Assembly: GCA_037179335.1 (NCBI GenBank)
Contig: JAKZHN010000034.1
Location: 62,001 to 126,000 of the forward strand
Source of the DNA: Cyclaneusma minus
Taxonomy: Eukaryota; Ascomycota; Leotiomycetes; Marthamycetales; Marthamycetaceae
DNA: 64,000 bases
Reading direction: 5' to 3'
This document shows, piece by piece, positions 53,964 through 64,000 of this stretch. Both the position numbers and the translations under genes were made by a program. The notes beneath the pieces were generated by a model. It ran no database searches and was not told the DNA's origin. It worked only from the letters and a program-made list of their open reading frames with translations. Within the stretch, counting starts at the first letter, position 1. Each line of letters opens with the position of its first letter.

Positions 53964-56900
53964 ATGAGTGGCAGACCACGAGGAAGGCCTCCAATGGCCA
54001 AGGGCAAGACCTCCACTCCTTCATGTAAGTGCCCTGATGATTTGTTATTTCCCTCTGCCCCCAATCCACTCATCACCCTGGTCTGTATGTGGGCTACAAG
54101 CTACAGCGCTACAGCTGCTGCCTGCATTTCCCTACACGCTCGCATAATCATCCTTGGACAGTGGCTGCTGTTGACCTTCCTTTGCTTGAACCATTTTTCG
54201 TACAAACAATTCTGTGGCAACCCAGGCTGGCGGGTGCACACTTATCTGTCCTTTGGTTCACTTTGCGCCCGGCTTCATATCTGCTGCATGGTGAACTCAG
54301 CTAATCTTGACATTCAAAGCTTCCACCAAGGGAACGATGAAATCCGCTTCAGCATCCGTTTCGAAAGTTCCTGCCAAACGTGGTCGGGGTAGACCTCGTG
54401 TACATGGTCTCGACGGAGCTGCAGATGAGGAAGACTCAGATATTGCAGCGCCAACCTCCGAGACTCCGTTCCTGAAACCATCTGGGAAAGTCTCTAGCAA
54501 CCGCGCCTCTACCTCGTCAGAGTCCGTAGGCAACGATCTCACTTCGGCAAGCGACTTGAATACGCCGTTGACGAGTGCCTTTGCCACCCCAGCCCCTACT
54601 ACAGACCGAAAACCCGTCGTTCTGATCAAGAAACCTGCAGAGATGCTTGACGACGACGACGATAACCCAAACGGCACGGCTCAAATTGCCAAGAGACTTC
54701 GGGACAACAGCCAATACTCCCTGAACCCCAGCAGGGCCAGCAAGAGAAAGCGGCCATCCTTCTATGTCGACGACGATGAAGACGAGGACGATGAAGAAGA
54801 CAACTCGGCTAGTGCAAAGCTTGCGCGCAAGCTCCAGGCTGAGGAGTACGCACGCGGAGATAATCTGCCGCAGTTCAGCTCAACGTCATCGAGCAAGGCA
54901 TCGAGAGTCCGTTCGCGCCTGGGAAAGTCCCTGAAAATTGAAATCTCAGATGAAGACAGCGATAACAAGCTATCGAGAAAGGCACTGAGAGTTACCAGCT
55001 CCTCACGCCCTTCGCGCCTGTCAGCACCAAAGTCACTCAAGATCGCAGACTCGGATGAAGACAGTGACAACAAGCCAATTGCAATGTCAAGCTCGAAACC
55101 CAAGAGGTTCTCGGGAGTTACTCGAGTTCCAGATTCTGATGAAGCCTCGGAGTTTGGCCCTTCAGACGATGACGAGGATTTCGTGCTTCCCAAGACATCT
55201 GCTCGCAAGGGACCCGGTCGACCAAAGAAGGAACCTGTTGTCGCATCATCACCTGTCAGCAAAGCCAAGGCACTCGGCAGCAAAGCCAAAGATTCTGATC
55301 GCCGAAAGACGGTGGGAGGACCTCCATCCCCCGCTCGTAGGGGTCGTGGCCGCCCTCCAAAGAGTGTTGATGCATCGCCTCTAGTTCATAAGTGTCAAGA
55401 GTGTGGCAAGGCAGCACCCGACATGGCCGCAGTTAGTGGTGACGATCTGAACAATGCACCATACTGCTATCCATGCTACAAGGCCTTGATCAAGAGGGCA
55501 CCTCATGGTACCCTCTACACGCCTTTTTCTTCAGCTTTTCCATCAGCCACCACAAAGGCTCCTATCAAATCTGAGCCTGGCCTTATGGGACCACCGCAAT
55601 CACGTCGAAAGGATTCCACTACTTCGTTAACTTCGTTGTCCGCCTTCGCTGCCACTCCAACTGACACAGGAAGCGTCGCGACGAATGCTGACGAAAATGA
55701 CGACGGTTTCTGGGTCGGTTCTGATGGGGAGGTTCATTTTCACAGCGATGATGAAGATTCCGATTCTGACGAAGTATGGGGAAGTATGGCTGGTGGTCCT
55801 GGCACCGGTCTCCCTCGTCACAGGAGTTTGAGACATACGTTAGTGGACAGAGGAACTCGCAGAGCACTACGTGAACGAGCCAAGTTGGAGAAACAGCACC
55901 CCGAGATTCTGACCATGTGGAAGGACCTCGAGGCGATGCCTGTGATCAAGACCAAGAAGGCACCACAGCCCAAGGGCATTAACCGTGAGCTGAAGCCATT
56001 CCAACTTGAAGGATTGGCATGGATGCAGGCCATGGAGAAGACGGCTTGGGGTGGAGGTCTTTTGGGTGACGAGATGGGTATGGGCAAAACTATTCAAGCC
56101 GTATCCCTCATCATGTCCGACTGGCCAGCCAAGCAACCTTCTCTTGTCTTGGTGCCTCCTGTTGCTCTTATGCAATGGCAGCAAGAAATCTCCAGCTACA
56201 CGGATGGCACTTTGAGAACCTTTGTTTACCACGGTACACAAATGAAGTCAAAGGGCATGACTGTGGCTGAGCTCAAGAAGTTTGACGTGATCCTCATGTC
56301 TTACAACAGCCTGGAGTCTATGTACCGCAAGCAAGAGAAGGGCTTCAAGCGCAAAGCTGGTTTGCACAAGGAACAGAGCGTCATTCACAAGATCAACTTC
56401 CACCGTGTGATCTTGGACGAGGCTCACAACATCAAGCAGCGTACTACAGGTGTTGCCAGAGCTTGTTTCGCCTTGAAGGCTGACCATAAGTGGTGTCTTT
56501 CAGGCACTCCACTGCAGAACCGTATTGGAGAGTTCTTCTCTCTGATCCGTTTCCTTAACATTGAACCCTTTGCTTGTTACTTCTGCAAGCAATGCGACTG
56601 TAGCAGCATGAACTGGGCTATGGGCGAGAACAGCAAGTGCACGGACTGCAACCACAGTGGTATGCAGCACGTTTCTGTCTTCAACCAAGAACTGCTCAAC
56701 CCGATCCAGAAGCATGGCAACAAGGGACCAGGAAAAGAGGCATTCCGAAAGCTTCGTCTCTTGACTGATAGGTTCATGCTTCGCCGAGTTAAGCGTGACC
56801 ACTCTTCCTCCATGGAGCTACCTTCCAAGGAGATCTATGTTGATCGCCAATTCTTCGGTGAAGAAGAGAACGACTTTGCCAGTAGCATCATGAACAACAG

Positions 56901-57863
56901 CACTCGCCGCTTCGAGACATACGTCAGCCAAGGTGTTATGTTGAACAACTATGCCAACATTTTCGGTCTCATCATGCAGATGCGTCAAGTTGCTGACCAT
57001 CCTGATCTGATCCTCAAGAAGGACGGCGAGGGTGGTCAGAATATTATCGCCTGTTGCATCTGTGACGAGACTGCTGAAGATGCCATTCGATCTACCTGCA
57101 AGCATGACTTCTGTCGTACTTGTGTCAAGAACTATGTGGCCGCATCTGACAACACGCCTGGCTGTCCCGTGTGCCACATCCCCCTATCTATCGACTTCGA
57201 ACAGCCAGAGATCGAACAAGATGCTACTATGGTCAAGAAGTCGAGTATCGTCAACCGAATCAAGATGGAGAACTGGACTTCATCTTCCAAGATTGAGAAT
57301 CTCGTGCACAATCTCCATGAACTGCGTTCCAAGAACTCTTCCAGTAAGAGTATTATCTTCTCGCAGTTTACGACCATGTTGCAGCTTGTGGAGTGGCGCC
57401 TGAGACGTGCAGGTTTCTCGACAGTCATGCTGGATGGAAGCATGACTCCTGCTCAGAGACAAGCTAGCATCAACCATTTCATGACTGATGTCAGCGTTGA
57501 GGTTTTCTTGGTATCTTTGAAGGCGGGCGGTGTGGCACTCAACCTTACTGAGGCATCGAGGGTGTTCATTGTTGATCCGTAAGTTCTTTGCCCCAGTCTT
57601 TGGTCCTTATTCACCATGCTAACATGTGACATAGATGGTGGAACCCTGCAGCTGAATGGCAGTCCGCTGATCGTTGCCATCGTATTGGCCAAGGACGTCC
57701 TTGCACCATCACTCGTCTGTGCATTGAAGATTCAGTCGAGAGCAGAATGGTGCTTCTACAGGAGAAGAAAGCCAACATGATCAACTCGACTATCAACGCT
57801 GACGAAAGCGCCATGGAGAGTCTTACGCCCGAGGATCTGCAATTCTTGTTCCGCGGAAGTTAG
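53964..57863 (+). CDS. RAD16: DNA repair ATPase/RING protein Rad16
   Basis: A 1182-residue SNF2-family protein in three exons: 53964-54024, 54320-57578 and 57635-57863, in phase. The N-terminal 350 residues are disordered, with AT-hook-like GRPR/RGRP motifs and serine/acidic runs. A CxxC pair lies near 376-405 (CQECGK and CYPCYK). The SNF2 ATPase follows: Walker A DEMGMGKT (about 600), DEAH box ILDEAHN (about 718). A cysteine-rich insert sits near 770-800 (CYFCKQCDC, CTDC). A C3HC4 RING (CCICDE, CKHDFCRTC, CPVCHIP; about 931-974) is inserted between ATPase lobes, as in yeast Rad16, and lobe 2 ends with DRCHRIGQ. With Rad7 it forms the NEF4 damage-recognition complex. All catalytic motifs are intact. 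Confidence 0.94.
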
Positions 57864-60526
57864 AGCACTCTCTGCTTTCGCATGAAGTCGTCTCAGCTTC
57901 TCGCTGCATCTCGATCTCATAACATACCGTCTCATGCCACCTGGAGATCGATCCGTCAATGTTCTACTCACCGTCGACTCCTTGAATCTCGTACTACTTC
58001 ACATTTGATCCTTCTTCTGAACGGATCTCTTTACTTTTCGATGGTATCCTTTTAGGGACCAGCCATCCTGCAAACTTGCGACATCAGCCTTCGCCGGACA
58101 AGCCCGACTCCTCAAATGCCAAAAGAGTTCACAAGCTCCCCAGCACACACCAAAAACAAACCAAAAACCGAAAACACGTTATATTGTTCCTGTACTGCAT
58201 AGATACTTCCTTTCTCTTTCTTGCAATTTGCTTGCTTGTCACGAAAAACGCACATGCATCACATCTCCATGGTCAAACATTGGCGCGCTCGGCAAGGGAC
58301 GTATGTCGGGCGGGCTTATCATATCTCTGGCTTCGGGCGGACAGATTCTCGGTTCGGGGACTCGGAGTTGGGAGGCCATACTCTTGGTGCTGGAATGGTT
58401 TCGAAGGCTCATTGTGAGGGAAATGGAAAATGGCGGAGTTTGCTTTGTGCTGTTAGCGTTGTTTGCGTTGTTGCTACATGTATTGAGAGAGGACTAGGGT
58501 GGAGATTGAGGGGATGAGAAAAGCACAAAAACAATGGAAAATGAACATTCTTAAGAAATTTGTGGGTTCTGGTGCCTTCAGTTGTGACTGTGAATTTGAT
58601 ACAGGTGTGTGAATGTGTACTTCAAAGGAGCTCAGTGTGAGTTTGGAAAACTCGATCTGACGCATGCACTACGACCCAAGACATTCAAACCCACCTTCAA
58701 TGTCATCAGCACCGAAAGATTACTGCTGATGGTGCATGATGTTTCCAACGTCACAAAGACTGAAGCATCATCTCTTGGAGCTTCTCCGTGACAGCCGTAG
58801 GCACCCACCATGGACTGTGTGGTTTGCGGTGGTCACCGAGTCCAGCGATTTCAATGGCCTTTGCAAGCGATTTCTCGCTGTAGCCATAATATCCGTATTC
58901 CCCGAGTCCTCCAGAGCTCTATATTTGCAAATCAGCGGAAAGCCTGTAAGGGCGCTTTACCGTAAGGGTAGCAGAGGTGGCGTTGATCGCAACCCCACTC
59001 CTGGAAACTCTCTTTCATACTAGCAGTCTGTTCGATTCCTTCGGTGCGCAAAATACGCTTTGGGTGGGAAAAGGGTCGAATCAAGGGGACAGTTGATCGC
59101 CCTTGCCTTGGCTTGAAGCTCCTCCTGTTACCCTTTAAAGTTCCTTGGTCACCTCACCAAGTTTCCGGTTCAAGGTTTCTCGCTCTCTCTGTATTTTTGC
59201 ATTCTTGCAAGCCTCTCTTGGAACCAGTCCTGTAGCACACGCCCTCGTAGCTGACGGGGTCGCGGACAGCGATGCTGGGGTCGGGCAGGAAGCGGAACGA
59301 CAAACTGAGCTGCAATTTGTCGCCTGCAGTGAGTCTTTGCCTGGGCGCCAAAGCCTTGGGCTTGCTGGAGTATGCTATCGATGTGGTTTAGAGTCCAAAT
59401 TTTCTAACGATCGGTGGCAGCGCCATTAAAATGGTCGTGGTTTGCCGGTGTAAGAAACTCAACGAGATTTGCCTGAATGCGATAAACGTGGTCCATCGGC
59501 CGCTCGTTGGCCTGTCAGCGGAGGCCGAGAAAACCTTGGGTTCTCTCCCGAAGGGGTGGCGAGGGTCAAAAGAATCTGACAGGTTGGGCAATCACTGGCG
59601 ACTCTGGCCTTTTCCCTGATCCTCGTTATGAGCATCGTTGGTTCCAGCACTGGGAAGTTCGCTTGCAGAACCTGCAAAATTCTGGCCGAATGGAGTGTTG
59701 CGCCCAAAACCTCTTCCACGCTGCCTGCCACTTAACGAACCTTTGTAAACAAGCGTCAATCGAGATGGAAAGTGATGAACTGGGACCCCGTTCAATGTTC
59801 TTGTCTGCCTTGTACCTGAGCAACTCCACAGCCTCGGAAGCCAGGTGAGACAAAGGTACCTTACTTCCCAATCTAGCAGTTTGACAACCTAGGCACGTCG
59901 TCGAGGGGCTGGATGCGGCACCAAAAGAACGTCTTGGTGTATTGGTCGACAATTTGGCAATGGTTGTTGTGGGAGGTGTTGAAAAAACACGCTAGGAGAT
60001 GTGGAACGGCAAGGAATAAAGGAAGGTCACTTGTAAAAACCGAAAACTCAAGAGTGGAAACTGACGCTGAAATGGAACGAATAAATGAGTGTAAAATCAT
60101 TATTAATCGCATTAAAACCCACGAGAAGCAAGCGGACTCAAGTTTCTCAGCAATGTTGTCTCTTAACAAGTCATAATGTCTCTTTTCTCATTTTCTAGAC
60201 CAATTTCTTTTTCTCACCTCCCTTTTTTTCTCATTTTTCATTCCTCGTGTATAGCGTCTAACGTCCCAACACTCTTAATGTGCTTTGCAGCATCTTGTCT
60301 TCTTTTCTCTTGCACACCTGCACCTAGTGATTCTCTAGCTTCCTTCTTCCTCTTCCTCCTCTGGTATGTACAAAACGGCACCCGTCATTATCGCCTCGCA
60401 TAACATAGTATGCTACCGGCTTTTGTCTGTCTGTCTGTCTCGAAACCTCTCCCTAGCCAATGAAGAACGTGAAAAGTGGTCGAGTAATAGCTCTACCGCC
60501 GCCTCACATCTCATTTCCATCTCCCT
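57864..60526. other. Gene-free stretch, convergent genes
   Basis: 2.66 kb between the RAD16 and HMG-CoA reductase stop codons. Short frames only. A (TCTG)4 run lies near 60425-60440. No RNA gene, transposon end or domain recognised. Confidence 0.45.
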
Positions 60527-63500
60527 CTACCTCCGCTCGGGCTTCAACCTCTGCGCCGCAATCTGACTGCTGCTCGCACTCCCCACCCCTCCCGAACTCA
60601 TCGCCAAACTACTGCTCATCGCCAGCGAAACCGGCGTCTGCACACCACTAGTAGCAGGCGTACTCGCCCTACTAGCCGGCTGACTCCTGTTATGCGCCAT
60701 ATGGCTCTGCACCAAATGGCCCGCTGCCAGCGCACTGCACAAACTAAGTTCTCCTGCCAACACACCGGCAGCCATGATGCGAGCCAGTTTGCGCGCGTTG
60801 TCGCCGGGGTTGGTGGGGTGCGAGCCGCGCACGCCGAGCATGTCGAGCATGGCAGATTGGGGCTCGAGGATGGTGCCGCCGCCGAGAGTGCCGACTTCGA
60901 TGGAGGGCATGGAGACGGAGATTTGGAGGGAGCCGCGGAGACTGTGAATGTGCGTTAGTACTGACATGGACAAGAAATGGGGAAAGGGGGTTGAGTTTGA
61001 TAAGTTTGATGAAGATGGCAAAGAGGGAAATAGACTCACTTCTTCATAACGGTAATACAACTACTGCTCTCCACAACCTGAGCAGGATCCTGACCCGTAG
61101 CCAAGAACATAGCAGCAATGATATTCGCAGCATGCGCGTTGTTACCGCCAATACTACCAGCCATAGCACTTCCAATAAAGTTCTTAGCAATGTTCAGCTC
61201 AACCAGAGCATCGACATCAGTCTTCAGAACGCTGCGAACGACGTCACCGGGGATGATAGCCTCAGCAACAACGCTCTTGCCTCGTCCATCAATCCAGTTC
61301 ATGGCAGACGGTTTCTTATCAGTGCAGTAGTTTCCAGAAAGCGTAATGATGACCATATCGCTGAAACCACTCTCCTGAGCCATGACATTCAAAGCATGTT
61401 CGACACCCTTGGAGATCATGTTCATGCCCATGGCGTCTCCAGTGGTGGTCTTGAAGCGAATGAAAAGATAGGTTCCGGCGAGAGCGGTCTTGAGACTTTG
61501 TAGACGGGCGAAACGCGAGGTGGAGTCGAAGGCTTTCTTCATCATCTTTTGGCCGGCTTCGGAGTCGAGCCAGACTTTGGCGGCACCGGCTCGCTCGACG
61601 GTTTCGAAACTGACACAGGGACCGCGGGTCATTCCATCACCGGTGGAGACGGTGACACATCCTCCTCCAGCGTTGATTGCCTTGGCGCCGCGACTGGCGC
61701 TTGCTACCAAGACACCTTCAGTAGTTGCCATGGGCAAGAAATAGCTCTGACCGTCAATGACGATAGGTCCTGCGACACCGAGGGGTAGAGGAAGGTAACC
61801 AATAACGTTCTCACAGCATTGACCAAGGACGCGATCAAAGTTGTAGTGCTCGTAAGGAAGCAGAGAGTCTTCGAGCGTGCTGGCTGTATCGGCGGTGACC
61901 TTTGTTCGTGACACAACAGCTCTTCGGATCTTGACGGCGCGAGTGGTGTCTTGCAGCGTTCTCTCCAATGCGTATCCAGGGATTTTGCCTTGGAGAGACA
62001 AGTGAACAAGTTCCTCGTCAGTCAGTTCAGGAGCTCTCTTCTGCTTCACCATTTCCTCGAGTTGGGCCTGAGTTCGTTGAATGCGAAGCGCTTGGGGCTT
62101 TGGTTTTGGCTTCTGAGCCATAGTCAGAACATCGCCCTCGTCATCCGTATTTGTAGGCGTAGGTAGAGCAACCGGCTGGGCAACGAAACTTGGACCTGAA
62201 GGTGTCAATTTCGGAGTCTGGGGCTCATTGAATTTCTGAGCGCTGGCAAGAGATTCGCGATCAATCGGATGATCCGGAACTTGGGGATCTTTGATACTCC
62301 ATCTTGCAGCGTTGAAGAGGTAGCCGTTCAAGACCACACTCAAAGCCAAGGCCATGATAATCCATTTCGACAAGACCGGGTCCTCAAGACTCTTCAACAG
62401 ACTATCCACGACCCTGCCACCCATACCGTAATCTCCAGTTTCGTTCCCAGTTCGGACATCATCAGTAGTAGATGGCTTGGGTTCAGACTTGGAAGCTGCG
62501 TAATGAATGGAAGGATACTCCAATTCGTACTTGATCGGCGCCAAGACCGTGACCACTGTCGATCGGTTTTGCTGGATAGCAGACTCGAAGATAGCGTCCA
62601 GTCCGTTGGAAGCAACCTTGAAAGGGTCCATTGGAGGTGGGGCAATGACATTCGCAAGTTGTCCGGAAAGCTCAGAAACCGATGGAACAGCCAAGTTGTT
62701 CTTTGCTCCTCGGAAAGGAATAGTGCAAAGGTTGAACAGATTAATAAGGATGAATCCGGAGACCATGAGAACCTTGAATTTGGGGATGCTGCTCTCCCGG
62801 ACATTACGTCCGAACACCGGCTTTTGTCGAGTGTCGTCAATCTTTGGGTCATTGCTCTTTGCCACGCTCTCAGCAACACGCTTGCCAACTCCGTCATCAA
62901 CCAACGCCCGGCGCATTTCAACATGTCGCTTGATCCTGTTGATCTCAAGCTTGATGCTCAGAATCGAGGTGTAGAAAGTGAAAAGCAAGATGCAGTCGAA
63001 GAACAAAATCCATGCGGCTAAAAAGCAGAACTGCTGAAGTCCGCCTTGAACCCCTGACGCAGCTCCAGCAACCAAGATGAGAATCTCAATGCAGTAATCT
63101 CGGACGATTTCGAATCCCTTCTCTTTGATCGCAACTTGAACGGCATATTGAATCGAGTTCGGGGAGATGCCGTTCTTCTTTGCTTGTTCTTGGTTGGCCA
63201 GATCCTGTTGCTTGCTGCGGGAGTCGAGTGCGGCAGACAAAACAGCCTTGGTCAGAACAATCGCCTTTTCGAAGCCAATGGTGACAACCAAGAACGGGAG
63301 ACCCTCCGACAGAAGTACCATGTTGACTGGAACTCCCATTCTGGTGGTCACCATCAAGCCGAAGAGGAAAGCAAAGACCGAGGAGAAAAGGACTGTCGCG
63401 AAAAGCCAGAAGTTCGAGCCCAAGCGTCGCATAGACAGGAAGAGCGAAACGAAGGTCAGATGCATGGAAAGGTAGCCCAGAACCATGATCACAATGTCCA

Positions 63501-64000
63501 AAGTTTCGGCATTCTTGATCAAGTCCAAGAACTCGCTCCAAGCATTGGCAGCCCAGCGGCTTATGCTGCTAGATTTCGAGCCTTGAGCCTTCGCAGCCTT
63601 CATAATCCATTTCTTTTGCTCCTCAGCCTCCGAAGTCGCGTTTTCATCCCGAGATACGCTGTCGTTTGGAATTTCCTGGATCATAGAGAGAAACTCGGCG
63701 GCCTGGTCGTAAGGAGCGGAGAATGCCAAGGCACTGTCTTGCGAAAGCGGTGCCAAAGCATTGGAGGTCGACGGAAGAGACTTCACCGAGAGATTCTGAG
63801 GAAGTTGAACGGTATGCGCCAGAGGAGCGGACTGGGGCGAGTTGATAGATAGAGAATCGGGGAACACAAGAGTCAACAAAGCAAGATGATCCTCGTCGCC
63901 CTGAATGAAACTTGCGCCGTCTGCCTGCTGCCATTTCCAACCAGTCTGTTGTCCAAGTCTCAAGTGGCGACTGCCCTCAGCCAAAGATTTCCATTCTGCC
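60527..64000 (-). CDS. HMG-CoA reductase (5' end beyond the window)
   Basis: The rate-limiting enzyme of the mevalonate pathway, in the ER membrane, reducing HMG-CoA to mevalonate with NADPH. Two exons are visible: 61040 to beyond 64000 and 60527-60941, joined as MKNLRGSLQISVSMPS. The frame is still open at the window edge, so the N terminus is missing. The sterol-sensing domain is seen as consecutive membrane helices (LDIVIMVLGYLSMHLTFVS, LFATVLFSSVFAFLFGL, GLPFLVVTIGFEKAIVLTKAV), followed by further helices, a linker, and the catalytic domain: ENVIGYLPLPLGVAGP, TTEGVLVASASRG, DAMGMNM, GQDPAQ and GHLVQSH with the catalytic histidine. The C-terminal tail is serine-rich. The visible part is intact. 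Converges on RAD16. Confidence 0.95.

Noticed and set aside
58969..59039. A-box-like TAGCAGAGGTGG followed by B-box-like TGTTCGATTCC
   Set aside because: No T-arm or acceptor pairing can be formed, so not a tRNA gene; short box matches occur by chance.
1..64000. CRISPR arrays, bacterial operons, ribosomal RNA genes
   Set aside because: The window is fungal nuclear DNA; no regularly spaced identical repeats and no rRNA-like sequence seen.

Overview
The window is nuclear DNA of a filamentous ascomycete (Pezizomycotina). The evidence is compact genes with short GT-AG introns (mostly 45-150 nt, donors close to GTAAGT or GTGAGT), about 60-kb-scale gene content typical of such fungi (2EXR, DUF3431, GH115, L-arabinitol dehydrogenase, fungal RAD7/RAD16, a Dsl1/ZW10 protein), and small transposon relics. 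A leotiomycete-like lineage is my guess from the protein flavour; the class cannot be fixed without a search. Coordinates of spliced genes were worked out by hand from splice signals, reading phase and family expectation.

Layout. 1-5.7 kb: a seven-exon cytochrome P450 followed by 2 kb of gene-free DNA with a degenerate repeat cluster and a T/G-only tract. 5.7-7.1 kb: an NTF2/SnoaL-like reading frame without an ATG, then two adjacent TA-flanked inverted-repeat elements. 7.4-10.7 kb: a Rab4-type GTPase and an HSD10-type short-chain dehydrogenase, head to head. 11.4-15.3 kb: an unrecognised 505-residue repeat/RS-like protein, a diverged 205-bp tandem duplication, and mitochondrial ATP synthase subunit g. 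15.8-19.4 kb: L-arabinitol 4-dehydrogenase and a D-2-hydroxyacid dehydrogenase, head to head. 19.5-22.8 kb: a 299-bp inverted-repeat element holding tRNA-like A and B boxes, a DUF3431 membrane protein, and a second degenerate repeat cluster. 22.9-29.7 kb: a secreted GH115 alpha-glucuronidase and a BuGZ/ZNF207-type zinc finger protein. 31.0-42.2 kb: malic enzyme (with an 18-nt exon), a third repeat cluster, a ZW10/Dsl1 tethering protein and an M16 metalloprotease. 42.2-50.9 kb: a 5.4-kb gene-free stretch, a 2EXR protein and a 297-bp MITE. 50.9-57.9 kb: RAD7 and RAD16, the two partners of nucleotide excision repair factor 4, as a divergent pair. 60.5-64 kb: HMG-CoA reductase, cut by the window edge.

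Function. Most genes are conserved housekeeping genes (membrane traffic: Rab4, ZW10; mitochondria: Atp20, HSD10-like; central carbon: malic enzyme; sterols: HMGR; mitosis/splicing: BuGZ; DNA repair: RAD7/RAD16). GH115 and L-arabinitol dehydrogenase both serve use of plant hemicellulose, which fits a plant-associated or saprotrophic fungus. There is no secondary-metabolite cluster: the P450 stands alone. The clearest organisational surprise is the RAD7-RAD16 head-to-head pair. The least explained sequence is a family of short dispersed repeats with the core TTTTGTTGCACRTCGACGA in three intergenic clusters.
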